Shown here piece by piece: positions 8,010-16,400 of a DNA stretch of 64,000 bases. Numbering within the stretch: the stretch's first letter is position 1; the number at the start of each line of letters is the position of its first letter. Made by a program: the position numbers and the translations under genes. The stretch covers positions 1 through 64,000 of the forward strand of contig JALHNH010000011.1 in NCBI GenBank assembly GCA_022843625.1, given 5' to 3'. Under the pieces are notes generated by a model. The model did no database searches. It was given only the letters and a program-made list of their open reading frames with translations, and was not told where the DNA came from. This DNA is from Bryobacter sp. GTDB taxonomy: Bacteria > Acidobacteriota > Terriglobia > Bryobacterales > Bryobacteraceae.

Positions 8010-8973
8010 GACGATAAGCCTCGACAGCGCGGTTATGATCGCCTAGATTTGTCGAAAAAACATGATGCCCCGTGGCCCCCGGTTGCGCCACAAAGAAGAT
8101 ATCTTCGGTCTTGGCCGGGTTCAGCGCAGCCTTCAAAGACTCCAGCCCAGGATTCGCAATCGGCCCCGGTGGCAGCCCCGCGTTTTGATAAGTATTGTAA
8201 GGATTCGGATTCATCAGATCCGACTTGTAAATCGTCCCCCGGTATCGATTCTCCACCAAGGCCGCATAAATCACCGTCGGGTCGCACTCCAGCTTCATCC
8301 CCTTCTTCAACCGGTTCGCAAACAACCCCGCGATCCGGGGCCGCTCCTCGGCAACGGCCGATTCTTTCTCAACCAGACTTGCCAGCGTCACAACCTCCCG
8401 AGGAGTGGCACTCGTACCAAGCGACTTCCAAACCTCACGAAACTGCTTCGTCAGTCGCAAACAAAGCGATTGTCCTGTGATCTTGCGGGGCAACCGGTAA
8501 GTAGACGGAAACAAATACCCCTCAAGAGTCGGCGCTTGCCCGTCCAGATCTCGAATCAATCCCGGGTCTTTTGCCGCCTTCAAGAAGTCAGCCCCACTCA
8601 GCAACTTCTGCTCATCCAGAATCCGTGCAATATCGTAAATGGAAGCCCCCTCCGGTATCGTCAACTGCCCGTAATAAACATCCCCGCGAGCAATTTTCGA
8701 CAGCACCGCGTCAAGCGTCTGCTCCTTACGAAACGAATACTCACCAGCCTGAAACTTCTTGCCAGGATGCACCGCTCGCCAAAGCCAGGTCTGCAATGGG
8801 CTCCGCAACAGCCCCTCTGCCTCCAGAATCTCCCCGATCCGCATCGTGGAAGCCCCCTTCGGAATTTCCACAAACTTCTCCCCTGTATACCCAGGAATCG
8901 GCTGGCGATAAATCCCGAACAAAATCACCACGGGCAGACTGACAACAATGAGAAGCAACAGTAATTTCTTCAT
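7993..8973 (-). CDS. mltG: Endolytic murein transglycosylase MltG (YceG family)
   Basis: 326 residues. An N-terminal transmembrane anchor (about 3-22) is followed by a LysM-like region (IPKGASTMRIGEIL) and the YceG catalytic domain with LEGYLFPSTYR, ASLVEKES (catalytic Glu202), DPTVIYA and NTYQNAGLPPGPIANPG. MltG cleaves nascent peptidoglycan glycan strands at the inner membrane and terminates their elongation. The start overlaps the ruvX stop as ATGA, an arrangement often seen for ruvX (yqgF) and mltG. Confidence 0.95.
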   Translation of the reverse strand: MKKLLLLLIVVSLPVVILFGIYRQPIPGYTGEKFVEIPKGASTMRIGEILEAEGLLRSPLQTWLWRAVHPGKKFQAGEYSFRKEQTLDAVLSKIARGDVYYGQLTIPEGASIYDIARILDEQKLLSGADFLKAAKDPGLIRDLDGQAPTLEGYLFPSTYRLPRKITGQSLCLRLTKQFREVWKSLGTSATPREVVTLASLVEKESAVAEERPRIAGLFANRLKKGMKLECDPTVIYAALVENRYRGTIYKSDLMNPNPYNTYQNAGLPPGPIANPGLESLKAALNPAKTEDIFFVAQPGATGHHVFSTNLGDHNRAVEAYRRGQKR

Positions 8974-9401
8974 TGGTGATCGAGCGAATGCAAATAGCCT
9001 TCCAGAATCAATGTCGCCGCAAGCTGGTCCACTTTCCCCTTGCGTTCCTCGCGGCTCCAGCCATATTCATCCAGCACGCGGTGCGCCTGAGAACTCGTCA
9101 ACCGCTCATCCCAAAACGTTACTGGCAACTTCGAATACTGCTCCAGCCGCGCAGCAAACTCTCGCACCGCCTCAGACTGTCGCGACATATCTCCCGACAT
9201 ATACTTGGGATCCCCAAAAACGAAAAGCCCCACCTCACGATTCCGCGCTAACTCAGCAAGATAAGCGACATCTTCACGGACACGTACGCGCGTGTAGGTG
9301 GGAAGTGGTTGTGCTGTGACACCAAAAGGATCAGAAAGTGCAAGGCCAATGCGGCGTTTGCCAAAATCTAGCCCCAAGATGCGTCCAAAGGGTTGAGCCA
9401 T
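8970..9401 (-). CDS. ruvX: Putative Holliday junction resolvase RuvX/YqgF
   Basis: 143 residues, RNase H-like fold: GLDFGKRRIGLALSDPFG at the N-terminus with Asp12, GDPKYMSGD, FWDERLTSSQAH and the final VDQLAATLILEGYL with an acidic residue. The family acts on Holliday junctions and/or in 16S rRNA 5' processing. ATG 9401 is chosen because the family begins just before this motif; the open frame continues 50 codons further with no protein-like sequence. It overlaps mltG by 4 bp. Confidence 0.92.
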   Translation of the reverse strand: MAQPFGRILGLDFGKRRIGLALSDPFGVTAQPLPTYTRVRVREDVAYLAELARNREVGLFVFGDPKYMSGDMSRQSEAVREFAARLEQYSKLPVTFWDERLTSSQAHRVLDEYGWSREERKGKVDQLAATLILEGYLHSLDHQ

Positions 9402-9438
9402 CGTAGCGACTCTTCTAGTATGGAGTAACAGGACAGGG

Positions 9439-10623
9439 ATGTCAGTTCTAGCTTCAGCCAGCAATACGAATGAAACAATGGGCGCGCCTGCGAACAGCGG
9501 CGGGTCCAACAGCGCCACGCGCATCATCGCCGTAGCCTGCATCATCGGCATGCTCTACTACGGGCGCGCCTTCTTCGTAACCCTCATCAGCGCCGTCATC
9601 ATCACCTTCATCCTCCAACCCTTTGTCCTTGGCTTCATGAGCTGGAGGATCCCACGCTCCATCGCCAGCTTCCTCGTCTGCTCCATGTTTGTCCTCCTCG
9701 TCTACTTCTCGGGGCTCGGCCTCGTAACCCAGGCCAGCGGCCTCGTCGACGACCTCCCCGGCTACGGCAAAAAGATAGGCGAACTGATCGACGGTGCCGC
9801 AGACCGCCTCGCAGACCTCGAACGCAGCATGTCCCAGATGATGCCCAAAAAGATTCAGGAGCAGCAGGCCCAACAACTCGAAACACAAAAGAAAGGCCGT
9901 CGCGCACGCATCATAGCCCCCCCGCCGGTAGACCCAAATGCCCCGGCCCCAGTGCAGGAAGTCAGAATCAAGCAGGACGAATCCCCGGTCCTGAGCTTCC
10001 TCTACTCGCGCTTTGAAACCATCTATAGTGTCACCCTGATGGCCAGTTTCGTACCCTTTCTCGTTTACTTCATGCTCAGTTGGAGCGACCACATCCAGCG
10101 CGCCTTCCTCAACATGTTTGACGGGCCAGACCGCGCCATCGCCGCTAAGAGCATGGAAAGCGTGGCCAAAATGGCGCGCGCCTACATGGCCGGCAACTTC
10201 GTGCTTGGAGTCATCCTCGCCATCCTGAGTACAATTTTCTTCATGTTTATCCAGCTCCCCTACCCACTCCTGATTGGGCCCTTGAGCGGATTCCTGAGCC
10301 TGGTTCCCTACATCGGCCTGCCCCTTGCCCTCGCCCCGCCCGTACTTGCCGCTCTCCCGGTCTACGCAAAACTCAGCGGCTACCTGATCATCGCCAGTGG
10401 CGTCGGCACCCTCCACCTCTTTGCCCTCAACCTGCTCTATCCAAAAATCGTCGGGGCCAGAGTACACTTGAATCCGCTTGCCGTCACCATCGCTCTCATG
10501 TTCTGGGGCCTCATCTGGGGCGGTATCGGTCTCGTCCTCGCCGTGCCTATCGTGGCCGGCATCAAGGCGGTCTGTGATAACGTGACCTCTTGGAAACCGT
10601 ACGGAAAACTCCTGGGAGATTAA
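9439..10623 (+). CDS. AI-2E transporter family (PerM/UPF0118) membrane protein
   Basis: 394 residues with about seven to eight membrane segments: two pairs near the N-terminus (about 27-50 and 58-95), then a long soluble region (about 100-190) with a charged, Gln-rich stretch, then the C-terminal bundle including LLIGPLSGFLSLVPYIGLPLALAPP, which is diagnostic of the AI-2E transporter family. Members export small molecules or act as Na+/H+ antiporters; a role in autoinducer transport should not be assumed. The Gln/Lys-rich insertion (about 135-175) is longer than in typical members. The next gene begins 2 bp downstream. Confidence 0.85.
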   Translation: MSVLASASNTNETMGAPANSGGSNSATRIIAVACIIGMLYYGRAFFVTLISAVIITFILQPFVLGFMSWRIPRSIASFLVCSMFVLLVYFSGLGLVTQASGLVDDLPGYGKKIGELIDGAADRLADLERSMSQMMPKKIQEQQAQQLETQKKGRRARIIAPPPVDPNAPAPVQEVRIKQDESPVLSFLYSRFETIYSVTLMASFVPFLVYFMLSWSDHIQRAFLNMFDGPDRAIAAKSMESVAKMARAYMAGNFVLGVILAILSTIFFMFIQLPYPLLIGPLSGFLSLVPYIGLPLALAPPVLAALPVYAKLSGYLIIASGVGTLHLFALNLLYPKIVGARVHLNPLAVTIALMFWGLIWGGIGLVLAVPIVAGIKAVCDNVTSWKPYGKLLGD

Positions 10624-10625
10624 GA

Positions 10626-11549
10626 ATGAATCGTCGAGAACTGATACTGGCGCTCAGCGCTGCTGGACTCCTCCAAGCTAAAGGCCTCGACTGGTCACGC
10701 TTCGCCATTCTCACCGACGAATGCGCAGGCTCAGAAGCTGATGCCATCGCCTTTGCCAAACAGTACGGCCTTAAGTGGGTCGAACTACGCGACACCCCGC
10801 GCGCCCAGGATCGCACCCGCAAAAGCGAAACCTACTACCGCATGGAGCCCGAGCGCCTTAAGCAAGTCCGTGCAGACCTCAAAGCCGCTGGTCTCAAAAT
10901 CAGCTTCCTCAATACCGGCCTTCTCAAATTCGGCCTTCCGGGCACAGAGCTCAAGATGTCCCGCCCCGAGTCCGCCGAAAACAAAACCAAACGTGAAGCC
11001 CGTCAGGAAGCCCAATACGCCGACCGGATGAAAGACCTCGAACTCGCCATCCGCGCGGCTCACGCCCTCGACGTTTCTCAACTCCGCGTCTTCGCCTTCG
11101 TCCGCGCCGTAGACGTCCCTGCCATCTGGGATCGCGTCGCAAACGAACTCGGCGAATACGCCCGCGTAGCCGAAAAAGGCGGCGTCACTCTGCTCCTCGA
11201 AAACGAGTCCAGTTGCAACGTTGCCACTTCCAAAGAGCTGGCCGACATGACCCTAAAGGTCAACTCAAAAGCCCTCGGCATGAATTGGGACCCCGACAAC
11301 ACCTTCGCCTTCGGTGAAAAAGCCTGGCCCGACGGCTACAAGCTGCTCCCGTTCAAGAAGCTCGGCAACGTCCAGATGAAGGCTGGCAACGTAATCGGCC
11401 CCCGCAAGATCGACTGGACCTCGATCATCAAGGAACTGAACAAAGACGGCTACAAGGGCTGCATTGGCCTCGAAACCCACATCTTCGACGGCACCCTGAT
11501 CGAAAAAGCCCACCTCTGCATGAAGGAAATCAAAACCTACTTCGCTTAA
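10626..11549 (+). CDS. Exported sugar phosphate isomerase/epimerase-like TIM-barrel protein
   Basis: 307 residues with a short export signal (MNRRELILALSAAGLLQA; the RR suggests Tat). The body is the AP-endonuclease-2/xylose-isomerase-like TIM barrel: DECAGSEADAIAFAKQYGLKWVELR, LLLENESS (metal-ligand Glu), MNWDPDNTFAFGE, NVQMKAG and CIGLETHIFDG (terminal ligand Glu). Enzymes of this family isomerise or epimerise sugars and polyols. Exported versions accompany Gfo/Idh/MocA oxidoreductases in Acidobacteriota, but none is adjacent here. ATG 10626 has GGGAG upstream and begins the signal. Confidence 0.8.
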   Translation: MNRRELILALSAAGLLQAKGLDWSRFAILTDECAGSEADAIAFAKQYGLKWVELRDTPRAQDRTRKSETYYRMEPERLKQVRADLKAAGLKISFLNTGLLKFGLPGTELKMSRPESAENKTKREARQEAQYADRMKDLELAIRAAHALDVSQLRVFAFVRAVDVPAIWDRVANELGEYARVAEKGGVTLLLENESSCNVATSKELADMTLKVNSKALGMNWDPDNTFAFGEKAWPDGYKLLPFKKLGNVQMKAGNVIGPRKIDWTSIIKELNKDGYKGCIGLETHIFDGTLIEKAHLCMKEIKTYFA

Positions 11550-11579
11550 CCACCTTGGATGTCTTTACACTGGTAGGTA

Positions 11580-12860
11580 ATGCACGATCTGCAATTGTTC
11601 CGAGGCCACCTCGACCAGACGGCCGAGCGCCTCGCCAGCCGCAAGTTTGAACTCAACAAAGACGCCTTCCGCGCCATCGACGTACGCCGTCGCGAAGCAC
11701 TCACCGAAGTCGAAACTCTGAAGGCCGAGCGCAACGAACGCTCCAAAGACATCGGTGCCCGCAAGAAAGCCGGCGAAGACACAACCGAACTCCAGGCCAG
11801 CGTCCGTGCCATCGGCGACCGCATCATCGAACTCGAAAAGGGCTCAGAACAACTCGACGGCGAATTCCAGGATCTCCTCAAAGGCATTCCCAACCTTCCC
11901 CACGAGAGCGTACCCCTCGGTGCCAGTGCCGACGACAACGTCGAAGTCCGCCGCGAAGGCACTCCAGCCACGATGGATTTCGAAGCCAAGCCCCACTGGG
12001 ATCTAGGCGTCGATCTCGGCATCCTCGATTTCGAACGGGCCGCTAAAGTCACCGGCGCCCGCTTCGCCGTCTACTTTGGCCAGGGTGCCAAGCTCGAACG
12101 CGCCCTCATCAACTTCATGCTCGACACCCACACCGGCGAGCACGGCTACATGGAAACGCTGCCGCCCTTCCTGGTCAACAGCGACAGCCTCTTCGGTACC
12201 GGCCAGCTCCCCAAGTTTGCCGACGACCTCTTCAAGTGCGAAGGCTTCGACTTCTGGCTCGCCCCCACCGCCGAAGTTCCGGTCACCAACCTCCTCCGCG
12301 ACGAAACCCTCGATCTCGAAAAACTCCCAATCAAGCTCTGCGCCTACACCCCCTGCTTCCGCAGCGAAGCCGGCTCGCACGGCCGCGACGTCCGGGGCAT
12401 CATCCGCCAGCACCAGTTCCAGAAGGTAGAGCTGGTCAAGTTCGTCCACCCCGACAATAGCTATGCCGAACTCGACGCACTCACTCACGACGCCGAAAAC
12501 ATACTCCGCAAGCTGGGGTTGCCCTTCCGCACCATGGCGCTCTGCACCGGCGACATGGGCTTCTCCAGTGCCAAAACCTACGACATCGAAGTCTGGCTAC
12601 CTGGTCAGAACACCTACAAAGAAATCTCAAGCTGCTCGAACTTTGAAGCGTTCCAGGCCCGCCGCGCTGGCATCCGCTTCCGTGGGCCGAAGAAGAGCGA
12701 ATACCTCCACACCCTAAACGGCAGCGGCCTCGCCGTCGGCCGCACCTGGGTTGCTATCGTCGAAAACTACCAGCAGAAAGATGGCAGCGTTCTGGTGCCA
12801 GAAGTCCTTCGCCCCTACCTAAACGCTGAAGTCATCACCAAACAAGGCCTGCTCGCCTAG
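11580..12860 (+). CDS. serS: Seryl-tRNA synthetase
   Basis: 426 residues, full length. An N-terminal coiled-coil arm (about 25-105, rich in Glu, Lys and Arg) that contacts tRNA-Ser is followed by the class II catalytic core: TAEVPVTNL (motif 1 region), [21 protein letters not shown] (motif 2) and [19 protein letters not shown] (motif 3). It charges tRNA-Ser with serine and also provides Ser-tRNA for selenocysteine where present. It lies 30 bp after the TIM-barrel gene and 29 bp before recO. Confidence 0.97.
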   Translation: MHDLQLFRGHLDQTAERLASRKFELNKDAFRAIDVRRREALTEVETLKAERNERSKDIGARKKAGEDTTELQASVRAIGDRIIELEKGSEQLDGEFQDLLKGIPNLPHESVPLGASADDNVEVRREGTPATMDFEAKPHWDLGVDLGILDFERAAKVTGARFAVYFGQGAKLERALINFMLDTHTGEHGYMETLPPFLVNSDSLFGTGQLPKFADDLFKCEGFDFWLAPTAEVPVTNLLRDETLDLEKLPIKLCAYTPCFRSEAGSHGRDVRGIIRQHQFQKVELVKFVHPDNSYAELDALTHDAENILRKLGLPFRTMALCTGDMGFSSAKTYDIEVWLPGQNTYKEISSCSNFEAFQARRAGIRFRGPKKSEYLHTLNGSGLAVGRTWVAIVENYQQKDGSVLVPEVLRPYLNAEVITKQGLLA

Positions 12861-12889
12861 CCTGCTTTGAATTTTGTTAGCCTAGATGA

Positions 12890-13528
12890 TTGGCTGCCAG
12901 CGAAGCGATCGTGCTTCGAACCTTCCCCCTGAAAGAAGCAGATCTCATCGTCAGCTTTTTCACACGCGACCACGGGAAATTGCGAGGTGTGGCCAATCGG
13001 GCGAGAAAACCCAAAGGCGGCTTTGGATCTTCTCTCGAACGGTTGAGCCAGGTGCAAATTCACTACACAGCGCGAGAAAATCGGGATCTGGTTCGAATTG
13101 ATCACTGCGACCTTCAACACTCGCAGTTTGAGTTGAGCCGTGTGTATTCGACTGGCGTAGCCCTGGACGTAATGGCTGAAATCTCTGAACATCTCCTGCC
13201 CCTGGCGGAAGTCAACGAAAAGTACTTCCGGCTCATGGCCCGTGTTCTCGAATTCATGCGCCTGCGCGGAGAATCCGGGGTCTGGCAAGCCACCACTTAC
13301 TTCGAAGTCTGGGCAGTCCGCCTCAGCGGTTTCCTGCCCGAAGTCCAGATCAGCGCAGAATCAAACGCCATTCTCGGCGAGATCCTGACAACGAGCGTCG
13401 AAAAGATGCCCGAGCGCGAGTGGACCCAACAGACAGCCCGAGACCTGCGACGCGCCATGGTCCGGCTGATCGAATCACACATTGAGCGGAGGCTGCTTGC
13501 AGCTCCGATGCTGGAGGATTTGGCATGA
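12890..13528 (+). CDS. recO: DNA repair protein RecO, lacking the zinc-binding cysteines
   Basis: 212 residues with the RecO N-terminal OB-fold ([35 protein letters not shown]). RecO helps load RecA onto SSB-coated single-stranded DNA with RecR. Most RecO proteins carry a C-terminal zinc site of four cysteines; this one has a single cysteine in total (DHCDL), and the usual site region reads [13 protein letters not shown]. It is also shorter than typical RecO (about 240-250). The start is TTG 12890, since ATG 12886 is out of frame. Its stop overlaps the glyQ start as ATGA. Confidence 0.85.
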   Translation: MAASEAIVLRTFPLKEADLIVSFFTRDHGKLRGVANRARKPKGGFGSSLERLSQVQIHYTARENRDLVRIDHCDLQHSQFELSRVYSTGVALDVMAEISEHLLPLAEVNEKYFRLMARVLEFMRLRGESGVWQATTYFEVWAVRLSGFLPEVQISAESNAILGEILTTSVEKMPEREWTQQTARDLRRAMVRLIESHIERRLLAAPMLEDLA

Positions 13529-14421
13529 AGACCTATCAGGAAATGATTTTCCGCCTAAAGCAGTATTGGGCAGACAGGGGCTGCATCATCACAGAGCCCT
13601 ACGATGTAGAAGTCGGCGCAGGCACCATGTGCCCCGAAACCTTCCTCCGCGTCCTCGGCCCCGATGAATACCGCGTTGCCTACGTCCAGCCCAGCCGCCG
13701 CCCTGCCGACGGCCGCTACGGCGAAAACCCCAACCGCCTCTACAAACACTCCCAACTCCAGGTCATCCTCAAGCCCACCCCCGAAGACGTCATCGAACAG
13801 TACCTCGGCTCCCTCGAAGCCATTGGCATTGACCTGAAGAAGCACGACATCAAATTCGAAGAAGACAACTGGGAATCGCCCACCCTCGGTGCCTGGGGCA
13901 TCGGCTGGCAGGTCATGCTCGACGGCATGGAGATCACGCAGTTTACCTACTTTCAGCAGTGCGGTGGCGTAGATCTCGATCTCGTCCCCGCTGAAATCAC
14001 CTACGGTCTCGAACGCCTCTGCGCCTTCCTTCAGGACAAAGAAAGCGTCTATGACATCCAGTGGACCGACGCCTTCCAGTACGGCCAGGTCCGCCTCAAA
14101 GAAGAGCAGCAGTTCAGCGTCTACAACTTTGAGATGGCCGACGTCCCCACCCTCTGGAAGCTCTTCGAACTCCACGAAGGCGAATGCCAGCGCCTCATCG
14201 ACCTCTACAAGAGCCTCGAAACCGGCAAAGAACGTTTCCCTGTATTGCCCACCTATGACCAGGTGCTGAAGTGCTCCAACCTCTTCAACCTCCTCGACGC
14301 CCGCGGTGCAATCAGCGTCACAGAGCGTGTCGGCGTAATCGGCCGCGTCCGCAAGCTCGCCGTCGGAGTGGCAGGCCTCTGGGTAGACCAGCAATTCACC
14401 CCACGTGAGGTGGCAGCATAA
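13525..14421 (+). CDS. glyQ: Glycyl-tRNA synthetase alpha subunit
   Basis: 298 residues, the usual size. Typical features: [20 protein letters not shown] at the N-terminus, [57 protein letters not shown] and [14 protein letters not shown]. With GlyS it forms the alpha2beta2 enzyme that charges tRNA-Gly. It overlaps recO by 4 bp and glyS by 1 bp (TAATG), indicating translational coupling and balanced subunit synthesis. Confidence 0.97.
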   Translation: MKTYQEMIFRLKQYWADRGCIITEPYDVEVGAGTMCPETFLRVLGPDEYRVAYVQPSRRPADGRYGENPNRLYKHSQLQVILKPTPEDVIEQYLGSLEAIGIDLKKHDIKFEEDNWESPTLGAWGIGWQVMLDGMEITQFTYFQQCGGVDLDLVPAEITYGLERLCAFLQDKESVYDIQWTDAFQYGQVRLKEEQQFSVYNFEMADVPTLWKLFELHEGECQRLIDLYKSLETGKERFPVLPTYDQVLKCSNLFNLLDARGAISVTERVGVIGRVRKLAVGVAGLWVDQQFTPREVAA

Positions 14422-16400
14422 TGGCAACCAAAGATCTACTCCTCGAAATCGGCGTTGAAGAAATCCCCGATTGGATGATCGTCGATGGCCTCGCTCATCT
14501 CTCCTCCAAACTCACAGACCTCGTCGCCCAGCTCGGCGGCAAAGTCACCCTCGCCGAAGCTACGCCTCGCCGACTCGTAGTCCAGCTCTCAGGCCTCGCC
14601 GAACGCGAAGCAGACCGTGAAGAACTCATCAGCGGCCCACCCAGGCAAGCCAACCCCCAGGCCGTCGAAGGCTTCGCCAAGAAAAACGGCGTCACCTCAG
14701 CTGACCTTGAGCTGATCGAGACCGCCAAAGGCACCTACTACAGCTTCCGCAAGCAAGTCGCCGGCAAGACCGCACTTGAGATCCTCTCGACGAACCTCCC
14801 CGGCCTCATCCTCGGCATCCCCTGGCCCAAAACGATGCTCTGGCCCGGCAAAGGCGGCGCACGCTTCATCCGCCCCATCCGCTGGCTCCTCTGCCTGCTG
14901 GGCGAAGAAGTCGTCCCCTTCTCGATCAACGGCATCGCCTCCGGCAATCAGACCGCCGGCCACCGCCAGCTCGGGGCTCACCGCATCCCCGTCACCATCG
15001 CGAACTTCGAAGACACCCTTCGCAAGAATTTCGTCATACTCCGCGCCGCAGAACGTCGCGCCCGAATCGTCGACAACCTGCCCTCAGGCGTCAAAACCGA
15101 CGCAGCCCTCCTCGAAACCCTCACCTACATCACCGAATACCCAACCCCCATCGTGGGCGAATTCGCCGAAGACTATTTGAACCTCCCGGAAGAAGTCCTC
15201 GTCACCGTGATGCGCTTCCATCAGAAGTACTTCAGCGTCAACGACGCCTCAGGCAAACTGGCGGCCAAATTCGTAGCCGTCATGAACACCGCAAATGACG
15301 CAGACGGCCTCGTCAAACACGGCAACGAGCGCGTCCTCCGAGCCCGCTTCAACGATGCCCGATTCTTCTATAACGTAGACCAGCAGAAACCCCTCTCCGC
15401 CCGCGTCGAAGACCTCAAAGTAGTGACCTTCCAAAAGGAACTCGGCAGCTACCACGCCAAAACCGAACGCGTCATGCAGCTCGTAACAGAGCTAGGCGGC
15501 GACGCAACCGCCCTCCGCGCTGCAGAACTCGCCAAAACCGACCTCACCTGCGAAATGGTGAAGGAATTCACCGAGCTCCAGGGCATCGTCGGCGGCCTCT
15601 ACGCCAAGGCGCAAGGCGAGCCTGAAGCCGTAGCCACCGCCATCTACGACCAGTACAAGCCCGTCAGCATGGAAGACTCGATCCCCCGCACCCGCGCCGG
15701 GCAAATCATGAGTCTCGCCGACAAGGTAGACACCCTCCGTGGCTGCTTCCGTATCGGCCTCATCCCCACCGGCTCCAAAGACCCCTTCGCACTCAGAAGA
15801 GCCGCTCAGGGCGTAATCAAGATCCTGGCCGAAGGCGAACTCCGCATCGGCCTCAAGCAACTCGCCGGAGGCGTCGACAAGCTCGAAGACTTCCTCATCG
15901 AGCGCGTCAAATACTATTGTGGTGACATCCGCGGCTACGCAGCCGACGAAGTGCTCGCCGTCCTTGCCGCAAACTCAGACCACCTCCAGGACGTCCTCGC
16001 AAGACTCGAAGCTGTCAAGACAGTAAGAGCCAGCGAAGACTTCGAACCCCTCGCCGCCAGCTTCAAGCGCATGAAGAACATCCTCGACCAGGCCAAGTTC
16101 TCCCCCACCGGCAAGGTAAACGACAAGCTCTTTGAAGACCCATCGGAATCTGCCCTCTGGGCCGACTTCAACGCGGTCGTCGCCCGAGTCAAAGGCGCAA
16201 GCTATGCAGACATTTTGGCCGCGATGGCAACCCTCCGCCCGGCCCTCGATTTGTTCTTTGAAAAAGTGCTGGTTAACGCGCCGGATTTGGCCGTGCGTGA
16301 GAATCGGCTAACATTGTTATTTGGCCTTAAGACAGAGTTTTCGGGTATTGCCGAATTCTCAGAGATAGTTCCCAAGACACAGGAGACCCACACTTCATGA
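14421..16400 (+). CDS. glyS: Glycyl-tRNA synthetase beta subunit
   Basis: 659 residues, slightly shorter than the E. coli protein (689). The N-terminus LLLEIGVEEIPDWMI, the segment GIPWPKTMLWPGKGGARFIRPIRW, and the HD-like/anticodon-binding C-terminal region with DPFALRRAAQGVIKIL are all characteristic. It supplies tRNA recognition to the alpha2beta2 glycyl-tRNA synthetase. The start overlaps the glyQ stop by 1 bp, and the stop overlaps the ppdK start by 4 bp. Confidence 0.96.
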   Translation: MATKDLLLEIGVEEIPDWMIVDGLAHLSSKLTDLVAQLGGKVTLAEATPRRLVVQLSGLAEREADREELISGPPRQANPQAVEGFAKKNGVTSADLELIETAKGTYYSFRKQVAGKTALEILSTNLPGLILGIPWPKTMLWPGKGGARFIRPIRWLLCLLGEEVVPFSINGIASGNQTAGHRQLGAHRIPVTIANFEDTLRKNFVILRAAERRARIVDNLPSGVKTDAALLETLTYITEYPTPIVGEFAEDYLNLPEEVLVTVMRFHQKYFSVNDASGKLAAKFVAVMNTANDADGLVKHGNERVLRARFNDARFFYNVDQQKPLSARVEDLKVVTFQKELGSYHAKTERVMQLVTELGGDATALRAAELAKTDLTCEMVKEFTELQGIVGGLYAKAQGEPEAVATAIYDQYKPVSMEDSIPRTRAGQIMSLADKVDTLRGCFRIGLIPTGSKDPFALRRAAQGVIKILAEGELRIGLKQLAGGVDKLEDFLIERVKYYCGDIRGYAADEVLAVLAANSDHLQDVLARLEAVKTVRASEDFEPLAASFKRMKNILDQAKFSPTGKVNDKLFEDPSESALWADFNAVVARVKGASYADILAAMATLRPALDLFFEKVLVNAPDLAVRENRLTLLFGLKTEFSGIAEFSEIVPKTQETHTS

